64,000 bases of DNA, taken from CALBPI01 sp039821605 (lineage in GTDB: Bacteria; Pseudomonadota; Gammaproteobacteria; Steroidobacterales; Woeseiaceae). Each line of letters begins with the position of its first letter. Position 1 is the first letter of the stretch. The stretch is from assembly GCA_039821605.1 (NCBI GenBank), contig JBCBNV010000007.1, positions 90,555-154,554 on the forward strand, written 5' to 3'. Positions 33,451 through 41,774 of the stretch are shown here, piece after piece. A program made the position numbers and the translations under genes. Below the pieces are notes generated by a model. It saw nothing but the letters and a program-made list of their open reading frames with translations, was not told where the DNA came from and made no database searches.

Positions 33451-34374
33451 TCACGGGCGCGCCCTGTGTGACGCCTCGATACGCGACTGCAGGTGCGCAC
33501 CCGCAGTCGTCGGTGCAAAGCGTGGCGGGTTGTCGGCGCTTGTGCAACTGGGCAGCGCGGCAACCTTGGTCGCGCTGTCGGGGTCGATGAACACCGCGAT
33601 AGATTGGCGCGAGCGGCCGTCGAGCTGCGGCTGCACGCGGTGCGGTGTCGAGCGGTACCGGCCGTTGGTCCACACCTGCAGCAAATCGCCCGAGTTGATG
33701 ACGATGCGCCCAGGGTCGGCGGTAACGGGCAGCCAGGCACCATTGGGGCTCTGGACCTCCAGCCCGGGGATGCCCTGCTGAAACAGCAGGGTCAGCAGCC
33801 CGTAGTCGGTGTGCGCGCCGGCACCGAGCTGCCTTGGCGCGACTGTCGCTGTGTCGTAGGCAGGGTAATGCAGCAGACGCATCGTCACGTTTTCACCGTG
33901 ATGGCAGCGCCTGAAGAAATCGGGCTCGGTGTCCAGCGCGATCGACATGACGTGCATGAGCCGAAACGCACCCTCCAGGCAAGCCGCATAGAACGCACGC
34001 ATAAGCTGCGCAAACGCCGCGGACGGCCAGCGCGCGTCGTTCACGGCGCGGTGCCCCACGTCCCGCATCGTGAAGGTTTCCTTGAGATCAGCGGGCGCCG
34101 TCGGGTCCAGGTGCTCATCACCTGAACACTGGTATCCGAAGTTGTCCGCTGCCGTGCTGTACGCGCAGCGCTGCTTGTCGCTGTGCGCGCCCTGGAAGAA
34201 CGCGCGCGCCGCATCGAACGCCGAGCCGGTTTGCGTGCCGTTCACACCCAGGTTGCGGATGGCCATGAACCCAACCGTCGACAGCGCGTCGTCCACAGAC
34301 TGCGCAAGCGCGTGAAGCGCCACAGGGTCCGCGGCGTCGTAGCTCGAGAAATCGATGGTCGGAATACTGGACAT
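33451..34374 (-). CDS. 2-oxoglutarate/Fe(II)-dependent oxygenase (isopenicillin N synthase family)
   Basis: This 307-residue protein begins MSSIPTIDFSSYDAADP, the usual IPNS opening. The iron site is AHTDYGLLTLLFQQ (H-x-D) with the distal His in RYRSTPHRVQP. The 2-oxoglutarate arginine is in RQSIAVFIDPD. FGYQ and ETFTMRD are also conserved. It probably hydroxylates or desaturates a small acid. The shorter start at 34374 was chosen because upstream residues are shadow sequence over the next gene. Confidence 0.88.
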   Translation of the reverse strand: MSSIPTIDFSSYDAADPVALHALAQSVDDALSTVGFMAIRNLGVNGTQTGSAFDAARAFFQGAHSDKQRCAYSTAADNFGYQCSGDEHLDPTAPADLKETFTMRDVGHRAVNDARWPSAAFAQLMRAFYAACLEGAFRLMHVMSIALDTEPDFFRRCHHGENVTMRLLHYPAYDTATVAPRQLGAGAHTDYGLLTLLFQQGIPGLEVQSPNGAWLPVTADPGRIVINSGDLLQVWTNGRYRSTPHRVQPQLDGRSRQSIAVFIDPDSATKVAALPSCTSADNPPRFAPTTAGAHLQSRIEASHRARP

Positions 34375-34384
34375 GTCAGACGAA

Positions 34385-34693
34385 CTAGCGCTCCTCGTCC
34401 GACGCGGCGTCCTGAAGCTCCCGCGCGCGACGAATGAGCGCCCGCGACGACATGGCGACACGGAAGAACGCCCAGCCCAGCATCATGCCGCCGGCAGCGG
34501 TCAGCGAAACGGCGACATTGCGGTCACCGAGAATCGGGTGCAGCGCAGCCCCGGGATGCGCAAGCCTGTAGACACCCAGCGAAAGCAGGATCGCGCCCGG
34601 GAACCCGGCAAGGGCTGCCATACGGATCTTCCGCAGGAACGAATCCGCGACCTCTTTTGCGGACCGCTGACCCTTGTATTCGAGTCGCGACAC
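34385..34693 (-). CDS. small membrane protein
   Basis: This 102-residue protein (GTG start) begins MSRLEYKGQRSAKEVADSFL, with helices MAALAGFPGAILLSLGVYRLA and NVAVSLTAAGGMMLGWAFFRV and a basic tail. It shares its first six residues with the protein at 29975-30265 but little else. Function unknown. Confidence 0.6.
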   Translation of the reverse strand: MSRLEYKGQRSAKEVADSFLRKIRMAALAGFPGAILLSLGVYRLAHPGAALHPILGDRNVAVSLTAAGGMMLGWAFFRVAMSSRALIRRARELQDAASDEER

Positions 34694-34714
34694 GCTACAC
34701 CTCCAAGCGTCGCA

Positions 34715-34993
34715 TCACGGCACGCGCTTGAGACTCAACGAGCGCATGAACGAAGCCGCTGCCAGCACGACCAACAACAGGGCCACCCACATGCCGAGCA
34801 GCATAAGCAACTGGCCACTCGCGACGCTGCGCCACAACAGCACGAGGACGGGCGCTACGACGAAACAAATGCAGAGCGCGACAATTGCGGGCCGGCGCAC
34901 CACGAGCCGGCGCAAGAGCACCAGCGCAACGCCCACGCAAAGCGCGAGCACGACGGCCAGTACGATTGGCTCGTATGCCGGATCCAGCGTCAT
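34715..34993 (-). CDS. small three-helix membrane protein
   Basis: This 92-residue, strongly hydrophobic protein has helices IVLAVVLALCVGVALVLLRR, AIVALCICFVVAPVLVLLW and LLMLLGMWVALLLVVLAAAS. No family recognised. It is 21 bases upstream of the preceding small membrane gene, which suggests a shared transcript. Confidence 0.6.
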   Translation of the reverse strand: MTLDPAYEPIVLAVVLALCVGVALVLLRRLVVRRPAIVALCICFVVAPVLVLLWRSVASGQLLMLLGMWVALLLVVLAAASFMRSLSLKRVP

Positions 34994-35011
34994 GGGCCCG
35001 CCAGGCCCCGA

Positions 35012-35197
35012 TCACGCGGCGTCGAACCGCACGCGATTGTCAGCCATCCACTGCTGCATTTCTTCCTGGCCACGACTTGCGTCCTGCATCACGTCAGCGT
35101 GCGCCTCCATATAGTGCGGCCGGAGCGCCATCAACCAGTCCTCGAACGTCTCACCTTCGGCCACATGGTCGCAAAGGTCACAACTAAGCTGCTTCAT
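35012..35197 (-). CDS. small CxxC protein, DUF1059-like
   Basis: This 61-residue protein, MKQLSCDLCDHVAEGETFED, resembles the N-terminus of DUF1059 small proteins with a CDLC (C-x-x-C) pair, but the usual second H/C pair is represented only by HYMEAHADVM. A GGGGGAC ribosome site precedes the ATG. The assignment is tentative. Confidence 0.55.
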   Translation of the reverse strand: MKQLSCDLCDHVAEGETFEDWLMALRPHYMEAHADVMQDASRGQEEMQQWMADNRVRFDAA

Positions 35198-35302
35198 CGT
35201 ATCGTCCCCCGACGCGAGTCCCATCTCACACGGCAAAGATACCACCGGCTTGGCACGAGTACCGTGTGCACACCTCGCGCGTCGTCGCATCGTGTGTCGC
35301 GC

Positions 35303-35653
35303 CTAGATCCGTTCCTTTGTGACCGCCGTGTTCGTATCGCCCGTGTTGGGTGTCCCGGCCGGTTCGATCAGGAGCACGTGCACCTCACCCTTGGCGACGG
35401 GCCGGTGTTCGACACCTTTTGGCACAACGTAGAGATCGCCGGGCCCCAGGTGCACATCGCCCTCGCGCATCTCGATCACAAGCTCGCCTTCGAGCACGAG
35501 GAAAAAGTCATCGGTATCCGGGTGCGAGTGCCACGTGAATGCGCCCTCCGCTTTCACCACCATGACATCGTGGCCGTTGAACGCCGAGACGATTTTGGGC
35601 GACCAATGCTCGTCGAATGTGTCGAGCTTGGCTTTGAGATTGACTGCTTGCAT
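35303..35653 (-). CDS. cupin-domain protein
   Basis: This 116-residue single cupin barrel has motif 1 FTWHSHPDTDDFFLVLEGELV (HxH...E...G) and motif 2 GPGDLYVVPKGVEHRPVA (G..P..H). The three expected metal ligands are present. It may be a mononuclear metal dioxygenase or binding protein. Its ATG overlaps the stop of the secreted protein upstream by one base. Confidence 0.88.
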   Translation of the reverse strand: MQAVNLKAKLDTFDEHWSPKIVSAFNGHDVMVVKAEGAFTWHSHPDTDDFFLVLEGELVIEMREGDVHLGPGDLYVVPKGVEHRPVAKGEVHVLLIEPAGTPNTGDTNTAVTKERI

Positions 35654-36165
35654 CAGTCCGGTACTGCTGGAGGCTGTTGCGCCGCGGCGATCCCTGACGC
35701 CCGTTCGAGAATGGCAATGTAGTCGTAGGCGGCCACGGCCATGTGATTGTTGTCGAGCGGGATGTACTGGCGCCCGCCTTTGAATTTGAACGACCCCTCC
35801 GATTCAACGCTCATGTCTGACAATGTCGATACCGTCTCGATGAACTCACGCTGTGCGTGATTGAAGTCGACCTGTACCAGTCGCGTCTCGTTGCAAATCA
35901 GATAGACGCCGTCACCGCGCGCAGCCTGCACGTAGTGACCCGGGCCATAGTGGGCCTTTTCATCGAGGCGCCAGACGCCCTTGAGGTAGTCGCCGGCGTC
36001 GTCGGGCGCCACGCGAAACGTCTTGGCCTGTTCCATGAGGCCAACAAAGTACAGGTGGGACTCGGTCTCGCTGATCGGCGCTTCGGCGAGCGTGGCGGTG
36101 CTCTGGCCACCCAGTGAGAGCACCAGAGCGAGACCGGCACCGCGTAGGACAGTCGACAGGTTCAT
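35653..36165 (-). CDS. secreted hypothetical protein
   Basis: This 170-residue protein has signal peptide MNLSTVLRGAGLALVLSLGG. The mature part has HLYFVGLMEQAKTFRVAPDD and a single cysteine (YLICNETRLVQVD). No family recognised. Lies in the VOC/NTF2/hypothetical/cupin operon that follows the AraC gene. Confidence 0.6.
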   Translation of the reverse strand: MNLSTVLRGAGLALVLSLGGQSTATLAEAPISETESHLYFVGLMEQAKTFRVAPDDAGDYLKGVWRLDEKAHYGPGHYVQAARGDGVYLICNETRLVQVDFNHAQREFIETVSTLSDMSVESEGSFKFKGGRQYIPLDNNHMAVAAYDYIAILERASGIAAAQQPPAVPD

Positions 36166-36180
36166 TTCAGACTCCAGCTG

Positions 36181-36588
36181 CTAAATCTTTCGGGCCATCA
36201 AGAGCTGCTCCGCGAGGTCAGTCACGACCCATTCCTCAGAGATCAGGCCACCTTCGAACTGGCTTGTGACCATGTCGCGCCAGACAATCTCACGCTGCGA
36301 TGCCGGGAAGCCCTTGAAGCTGCCCGTTTGCGTGCCCTTCAGTGTGCGCTGCCAACAGACGCGATCGCCGTCTTCAAGAAACACGCCGACGTCGACGTCG
36401 ATACTCGCGAAGGCGCGGAACAGCGCGCCGAGCGTCTTGCGAACGACCTCGTGCCCGCCGCGGATACTGCGCCCGGTGACGTGGGCCGTGTAGTCCGCGG
36501 AGAAGAAATCGCCGACGGCATCAAGGTCCCGCGCCGCGATCAGCGTCGCGTTTGCGGACTCAATGATCGGCGCGCGCGAACCGCTCAT
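36181..36588 (-). CDS. NTF2-like/SnoaL-type protein
   Basis: This 135-residue protein has the NTF2 fold of polyketide-cyclase-like enzymes: ATLIAARDLDAVGDFFSADYTAH, GGHEVVRKTLGALFRAFASIDV, DGDRVCWQRTLKGTQTG, GLISEEWVVTDLAEQLLM. The catalytic aspartate of true cyclases is not evident, so ligand binding is equally likely. Four-base overlap with the upstream VOC gene. Confidence 0.8.
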   Translation of the reverse strand: MSGSRAPIIESANATLIAARDLDAVGDFFSADYTAHVTGRSIRGGHEVVRKTLGALFRAFASIDVDVGVFLEDGDRVCWQRTLKGTQTGSFKGFPASQREIVWRDMVTSQFEGGLISEEWVVTDLAEQLLMARKI

Positions 36589-36977
36589 CCGTCGGCGCTG
36601 TGCTGGTAAATCTGGATCAGGTTGCCACAGGTATCCGCGAAGACAGCGATCGACACGGGCCCGGCTTGTGTTGGCTCCGTCGTGAATGTCACGTCAAGCG
36701 CCTTGAGTCGCTGGTACTCGGCCTCGAGGTCATCGACCTCGAACGCCGTGTAAGGGAGCCCCTGCTCGAAGATCGCCTCCTGGAATGTCTTACCGGCCGG
36801 GTTCACATTGGGCTCCAGCGAAAGCTCGGTGTCACCGCCCTCGGGTGACACAACCGATATCCAGCGAAACTCGCCGACTGGAAAGTCCTGCTTCTTCACG
36901 AAGCCGAGTATGTTGGTGTAGAAGTCCAGCGCCTTCTGTTGGTCATCGACCATGATGCTCGTCAGACTGATCTTCAT
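36585..36977 (-). CDS. VOC-superfamily protein
   Basis: This 130-residue protein, MKISLTSIMVDDQQKALDFY, has a second half with YTAFEVDDLEAEYQRLKAL and SIAVFADTCGNLIQIYQHS. The first-strand metal ligand is Ser/Met rather than His, so it may bind no metal or only weakly. AGGGAGAG precedes the ATG. First gene after the AraC regulator in the operon. Confidence 0.82.
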   Translation of the reverse strand: MKISLTSIMVDDQQKALDFYTNILGFVKKQDFPVGEFRWISVVSPEGGDTELSLEPNVNPAGKTFQEAIFEQGLPYTAFEVDDLEAEYQRLKALDVTFTTEPTQAGPVSIAVFADTCGNLIQIYQHSADG

Positions 36978-37014
36978 GCGTTCTCTCCCTGGTGTTTCGG
37001 AGCCCCTTGATACC

Positions 37015-37446
37015 TCAGTCGGTACGTTCTTCGCTTCTCGAATTTTGCGCACCGTGCTCCCATGCCGCACGCAACACCGACAGACAGTCGGGGTACACCC
37101 GTTCCGGCGTGTGCGCCAGCGCTTCGCGAAACTGACTGGGACTGCGGCCGAACCGGCCCGAGAACAGCGTGCTGAAGCTGCCGAGACTCGAGAATCCCAC
37201 GGCCATGCAAATCTCGGTGATTGGCGCGTCAGTGTAGATCAGTCGATGCCGCGCGTCGTCGAGACGCGCTCTGGTGCGCAACTGGACAGGCGTCTCGCCG
37301 AACAGCGCCTTGAACTGCCGCACGAAATGGAATCGGGACATGGCCGCGGCTTTGGCGATCTCGTCGATGGATAAGGCGGTATCACCGATCACGCGAAGCT
37401 GCTCGCGCGCGCGACACAGTCGAATGAGCCGGTCCTTAGTGAGCAC
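37015..37446 (-). CDS. AraC-family transcriptional regulator, DNA-binding domain only
   Basis: This 143-residue protein (GTG start) has two helix-turn-helix motifs: SIDEIAKAAAMSRFHFVRQFKALFG and PITEICMAVGFSSLGSFSTLFSGRFGRSPSQFR. There is no N-terminal effector domain, so it is a short, MarA/SoxS-like regulator. It lies 37 bases upstream of the VOC/NTF2/secreted/cupin operon and probably controls it. Confidence 0.88.
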   Translation of the reverse strand: MLTKDRLIRLCRAREQLRVIGDTALSIDEIAKAAAMSRFHFVRQFKALFGETPVQLRTRARLDDARHRLIYTDAPITEICMAVGFSSLGSFSTLFSGRFGRSPSQFREALAHTPERVYPDCLSVLRAAWEHGAQNSRSEERTD

Positions 37447-37511
37447 GGGGGCCGATCTTCCGGGTCACGCCGACGACGTCTATTTCGCACAGCAGTTGCG
37501 TCATGCCCTAT

Positions 37512-38051
37512 CTATACCAGTTCCAGAATTTTTCGGCACGAGCGGAGATTTCGCGATGTCGCGCTGACGCCCAGCACCTCCTCGATGCGCGCCGCCAGTT
37601 TGGAGCGTCCGATTCCATCCGGCGCCAGCTGGTAAAACACCCGCCCGTGCAGCGCGAAGCGCTCTGAAGCTGTGGCAAGCGCGGCCGCCGCCTCCAGCGC
37701 ATCAACGGCCGGGTCGCCGTCCAGGAACGTGAGATGAATGCACTTGTCCTCGACCGGTTCGGACAGATACGGGCAAGCAGCAACGGCTTCGGACAGCTCC
37801 GACGCGTTCAAAATCATGACCGCCGGTCTTACATCGAACGCCTCGCTCATGGCGTTGCGCACCGTCTCCACCAGCGCCTCTTTGTCGCTCGACGTGCTGC
37901 CAAAGACCACGTTGCCTGACTGGATGTAGGTCCTGACGTTGTCGAGCCCGGCATCGGTCAGGCAGGCGCGAAGCGCCGCCATGGGCACGATGTTCTTGCC
38001 ACCGACATTGATGCCGCGCAACAAAGCGATGTAAGTCGCGGGCTTAGTCAT
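37512..38051 (-). CDS. DUF1697 protein
   Basis: This 179-residue protein has the family opening TYIALLRGINVGGKNIVPMAALRACL, followed by VRTYIQSGNVVFGSTSSDKEAL and the IHLTFLDGDPAVDAL and GRVFYQLAPDGIGRSKL segments. Function of the family is unknown. It overlaps the VOC gene (38044) by eight bases. Confidence 0.9.
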   Translation of the reverse strand: MTKPATYIALLRGINVGGKNIVPMAALRACLTDAGLDNVRTYIQSGNVVFGSTSSDKEALVETVRNAMSEAFDVRPAVMILNASELSEAVAACPYLSEPVEDKCIHLTFLDGDPAVDALEAAAALATASERFALHGRVFYQLAPDGIGRSKLAARIEEVLGVSATSRNLRSCRKILELV

Positions 38052-38415
38052 CGGCGGGTCCGGATTCGCTCAAGCCGATTCGATTACCTTCAGAGTCCAT
38101 GAACTCTGCGACGAAGCCGTAGGCTCCCACGTCCGTCCTGGGATAGGCCACTCGGCCACCGGCAGCGGCGACGCGTTCAATCACGGCGTCGATCGATGCG
38201 ACCGCAAAGTAAATGCGCGCGCCTGCGTCGCCGGGCACGTAGCTGTCGCCGAGCGCCAGCGACCCCGTAATGCCGCCATCGGCACTCGCTTCGGGGAAGT
38301 GCGCCATCTCGTTTCCGTCGACGCGCTCTCGGGTCATCTCGACATCCAGGACTTGCGTGTAAAACGCCACCGCGCGTTCAAGGTCCGCCACGGGGATTTC
38401 GAAGTAGGTCACCAT
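38044..38415 (-). CDS. VOC-superfamily protein, putative enzyme
   Basis: This 123-residue protein, MVTYFEIPVADLERAVAFYT, has EMAHFPEASADGGITGSLAL, IYFAVASIDAVIERVAAAGG and a terminal MDSEGNRIGLSES. ATG 38415 is preferred to an upstream TTG at 38439. The last Glu metal ligand is replaced by the GL of NRIGL, so catalysis is uncertain. Confidence 0.78.
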   Translation of the reverse strand: MVTYFEIPVADLERAVAFYTQVLDVEMTRERVDGNEMAHFPEASADGGITGSLALGDSYVPGDAGARIYFAVASIDAVIERVAAAGGRVAYPRTDVGAYGFVAEFMDSEGNRIGLSESGPADD

Positions 38416-38444
38416 GGTGGCTTTATCGCCGCGAGCCAATCGAA

Positions 38445-39002
38445 TTACGCAGCACCCTGGCGTACACGCTCTCGCGCCTCCATCAGCGCGTAACCCAAGA
38501 GATTCTCACCTTGCCAATCCTTCGGATGCACATGCATGGCAGCTGCCTTGTCCATGCCAATACCCCAGATCGCGTCGACGGGGCTCGCCTCAACGAGGAC
38601 GCGCTCGCCGGTCCCAAGCAAGTACTGCTGCAGCGCTGCGTTCTGCGAAAACTTGGCGACGTTGGCTTCGACGACAATGTCCCACCGAAACTCGAGCCAC
38701 GTCGGCGCATCGAATCCCTGCACCTGTCGCCCGAGTGCCTTCGCCTCGCCGGGGCTCTGCGCGTCGAGCACTTTGGCCGCGATCCCCCGGTCACCAAACA
38801 CCTCCGCCTTGCGGAACATCATGAAATGCTCAGCCGTCGCAAAACGTCGCGAATAGACTCGAAACGGCGATGGATACCACTGACTCAGGCAGGTCTCGTC
38901 GACGCGCGATCCGCGGGACTTGTGACCCCAGAAGTACACGTACTTCACAGGATTGCCTTGATCTACGTGGCGAATCAGCTCGTCAGTGTTCCTCTGGGGC
39001 AT
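38445..39002 (-). CDS. NADAR-family protein (N-glycosidase/ribosyl hydrolase)
   Basis: This 185-residue protein contains FWGHK near the start, SQWYPSPFRVYSRRFATAEHF and MMFRKAEVFGDRGIAAKVLD. Also present are PTWLEFRWDIVVEANVAKFSQN and ERVLVEASPVDAIWGIGM. NADAR proteins hydrolyse N-glycosidic bonds of riboflavin-pathway intermediates or ADP-ribose on guanine, sometimes in defence. No toxin partner lies adjacent here, so a metabolic role is as likely. Confidence 0.88.
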   Translation of the reverse strand: MPQRNTDELIRHVDQGNPVKYVYFWGHKSRGSRVDETCLSQWYPSPFRVYSRRFATAEHFMMFRKAEVFGDRGIAAKVLDAQSPGEAKALGRQVQGFDAPTWLEFRWDIVVEANVAKFSQNAALQQYLLGTGERVLVEASPVDAIWGIGMDKAAAMHVHPKDWQGENLLGYALMEARERVRQGAA

Positions 39003-39123
39003 CGATCAGTCCGTGTGGGTTTTGAGCTCAAAAAGTCGAGGTCAAATAGTCGTCGCTCGAATACCAACTGGCCACAGCCTGGCCGATCGCCGACGCACTC
39101 GACACTAGGCAGAAATGTCGCAG

Positions 39124-39408
39124 TCATGACTCCTGACACAAGCGAATCAACGCTCTCGCCATCTCAATCATCTGCCTGTTGCCCGGGTTGTCCATGAGAT
39201 TCGAAACGATATCCGCTTTTTTTACCATCGACGCGACCGCTGAGTGCTTTTGAGCATCGATGTAGGCGTCGTACGTCGCTTCGCGTCGCTTGGTCAGCAG
39301 CACCACGTCATCGACAATTCCCGTGGGAATGCCATTATTGATCAGGTCCTGTGCCGTTGTCTCCGTGTCCTCGGCAAGGCGCAACAGGCTGAGACTTTCA
39401 CCCGTCAT
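39124..39408 (-). CDS. short HD-domain-like protein, probably truncated
   Basis: This 94-residue protein resembles the second half of RelA/SpoT-type HD phosphohydrolases: LRLAEDTETTAQDLINNGIP aligns with the HDVxEDT...DL region, then DDVVLLTKRREATYDAYIDA and KKADIVSNLMDNP (the K-x-x-D-x-x-x-N motif). The N-terminal H and HD metal ligands are absent and an in-frame stop lies nine codons upstream, so it is probably a remnant or regulatory fragment. Confidence 0.5.
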   Translation of the reverse strand: MTGESLSLLRLAEDTETTAQDLINNGIPTGIVDDVVLLTKRREATYDAYIDAQKHSAVASMVKKADIVSNLMDNPGNRQMIEMARALIRLCQES

Positions 39409-39554
39409 GAAGTGGCTACCGTCGCCCTTTCACGCAGATCGCCATCAGCCGCATATCTGCCACAGCGTGCTTGGGCAGCTCGACGTCGAAGCCGAGCCCA
39501 TCCCTGTTCGACCGGCCGCCAGGTTAGTAGACCTTGCAGGTGGTGCCGCATCAG

Positions 39555-41774
39555 TCACCGACGCTGCCTCAAGCGCTGCGCCACGTTGTCGTTGTCATAG
39601 CTCTGGGCCGTGTCCAGGGCCGTTTCACCGTATCGATTCTCGGCGCTTCTATCAGCGCCGCGATCGAGCAGCACATTCGTCGCTGTCACGCTGCCGTACC
39701 GAGCCGCGCAAATCAGTGGCGTGGATTGCGCGACGTAGCGCTTGTTGACGCCAGCGCCCCGGTCGATGAGAAAGTTCAGGTCTGCCTCGCTGGCCCTGAT
39801 TACCAGATCCTGGCAAAACGGATCTGCGTCCGCGAGATCGAGACCATTGCGCGCGAGAACGTCGACCGCGCCGCGGAGCTCGGCCGGATCCACCGTTCGG
39901 AACACGCTATTGGCGAAAGACGCCATACCGTTGGCGGCGCTGACATCGAGCCCGTGATCGAACAACAGACCGAGGAGGTCCGCGCGCGGGTTTTCCGTTA
40001 CCACGCGAATCGCGGATGTCGACGGACCAGTCCCGCCATCCCACACATAATTCGCGTCGACGCCGGCTTCAAGCAAGAGGCGCGACATCTCGTAGTTCTC
40101 GTGCCGAAGTGCGCTGTGCAGGCTTCGACCGACGTCGCCGCCGGTCGCCGCGCCCCGTCCGAGCGCGGCGCGCACGACCTCGGTCAGGTTGAGTTCCGCG
40201 GCCAGCGTCACCGGCGTCCTGCCAAGATGATCCCGAACGCTTGGGTCGGCGCCACGCTCAAGCTCGGCCTCGAAGCGCTCGAGATCACCATCGAGAATGA
40301 ACTGGATCAACTCGGGCAAGGGATCGAGATCGCCCCACGCTGCGCGCATCTGGTTGACGATCGGATCTTTGCCAGACGGTGCGTACTCGGGGACAACCGC
40401 CAGGCGCGTGCTGAACATCGGGTGCGCCAGTCGGGGCGTCTCAGTACCGAGGATGCGATTTCGCAGTTCAACGACCGCGAGAAACTCGAACGGCGTCAGT
40501 CGGAAGTGCGGCAGGATGACGCCGGACATGTCGAAAAAGTGATTGCCGGAGTCGTACAGCGCCAGCGCAAACAATGCATCGTCACCGCCCGCCGCGAACA
40601 TCTGCCCGTAGGGATGCGCGGACAGCGCCGGCGCCACTTCGGTCGGCCAGGTGTCATCTCGAATCAGATGCGCAATGGCCCGTATGAGCTCGGGGTACTG
40701 ATTGTCGTAAATGTAGAATTCGAGGTGCCGCTGGTTGTAAGGGTGAAGATAGGCGGCGGCGTAGGCTTCGGCCTTGTCATCCTGGCCCGTGAGTAGGGCC
40801 AGCGACATCATCTTGCCGTAGGTCTCGACGTCGCTGACCTTGTAAGGGCTCACCTGCGAGGCCAGCCAATGCGCTTCAAGCGCATCGAACATCCGTTGCC
40901 ACGCGGTGTCGTCGCCTTGCAGGATCGGGTAGGCGTACCGATCGCCGATCGCACCGACGTAGAAGCTTGTGTAGAACAGCGCAGACCGAAAGCTATCTGC
41001 TCGGTTCACTGCGGTGGCAGTCGCGGCGATCTTCTCTGATACGTCCTGCTCCAGCCGATCTGCGCGGCCACGCACGGCCTGAGCCTCGTAGCGCGCCGCG
41101 AGCTCCGCGAGGTGGGTTTCAATGGAAGATCTCGAGGTCGACACGCCTTTGCCTTGCACGACCTGAAGCCACCGGTTCAGCTCCGTCTCAGCCAGCGTGG
41201 GCGGGTTGTCGAAATGCCAGTCCAGCAGCAGCTGGTTGAGCCCGTCGTCAAACTTCAGGTCGTAATGCTGCTGCAGGTAGAGCAGAACCCGCGCCATCCG
41301 CCCCCGATGCTCGGGCGGCGGCATGAAGACACCACGCGCGGTGTCAATCGAGACCCCACAAATCCCCCGACTTGTGTTGTCGGTCTGCCCCAGCCGAAGA
41401 TCGGCCAGCGCCGCCGCAACAGCCTCGCGCATCGGCGCCCAAAGCTGCAGGTCGCGCATCGCCAGATCGACCGCCTCGTTGCAGTCGTCGCCTGAACACT
41501 GCGCCAGCTCACCGAGCTGCCGCGGCGTCAGCAAGGGAGACCACGCGACGCCGCCAGCCGCATCGCCCGGCGACGTCCGGCACGCATCCGTGCCGTGCAT
41601 TCCGCGCACTGAGAATTCGCAGCCGCAGTACAGCGTCTCAGTGGTATCCGAGAACAGTACGGTGAGCTGGCGCGCCATCTCCGCGTCTACGGTCGCCGCG
41701 CCGCTTGCGCCCGGCGCCAACAGAACCAGCGCCAGAACGACTGAACACACCAAAGGGCGTCTAGTCGTGGCCAT
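39555..41774 (-). CDS. EndA-like pseudo-nuclease domain fused to ankyrin repeats
   Basis: This 739-residue exported protein has signal peptide near residues 1-26. Residues about 38-215 follow EndA/Vvn periplasmic nucleases: LYCGCEFSV with the CxC, ACRT, an arm ending QLGELAQC, ARVLLYLQQHYDLKF and LAETELNRWLQVVQGKG. The nuclease's EHVVP is SPLLTP here and DLHNL is DLQLW, so catalytic and metal residues are gone. A helical middle region follows. C-terminal residues about 490-739 carry five or more ankyrin units (HLGRTPVTLAAELNLTEVV, STPLICAARYGSVTATNVLL, NRYGETALDTAQ). A protein-binding envelope role is inferred. Confidence 0.78.
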   Translation of the reverse strand: MATTRRPLVCSVVLALVLLAPGASGAATVDAEMARQLTVLFSDTTETLYCGCEFSVRGMHGTDACRTSPGDAAGGVAWSPLLTPRQLGELAQCSGDDCNEAVDLAMRDLQLWAPMREAVAAALADLRLGQTDNTSRGICGVSIDTARGVFMPPPEHRGRMARVLLYLQQHYDLKFDDGLNQLLLDWHFDNPPTLAETELNRWLQVVQGKGVSTSRSSIETHLAELAARYEAQAVRGRADRLEQDVSEKIAATATAVNRADSFRSALFYTSFYVGAIGDRYAYPILQGDDTAWQRMFDALEAHWLASQVSPYKVSDVETYGKMMSLALLTGQDDKAEAYAAAYLHPYNQRHLEFYIYDNQYPELIRAIAHLIRDDTWPTEVAPALSAHPYGQMFAAGGDDALFALALYDSGNHFFDMSGVILPHFRLTPFEFLAVVELRNRILGTETPRLAHPMFSTRLAVVPEYAPSGKDPIVNQMRAAWGDLDPLPELIQFILDGDLERFEAELERGADPSVRDHLGRTPVTLAAELNLTEVVRAALGRGAATGGDVGRSLHSALRHENYEMSRLLLEAGVDANYVWDGGTGPSTSAIRVVTENPRADLLGLLFDHGLDVSAANGMASFANSVFRTVDPAELRGAVDVLARNGLDLADADPFCQDLVIRASEADLNFLIDRGAGVNKRYVAQSTPLICAARYGSVTATNVLLDRGADRSAENRYGETALDTAQSYDNDNVAQRLRQRR

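Noticed and set aside
36585..36977. Calling the VOC proteins bleomycin resistance or glyoxalase I
   Set aside because: The metal ligands are incomplete and no context fits; the superfamily-level name is all that is justified.
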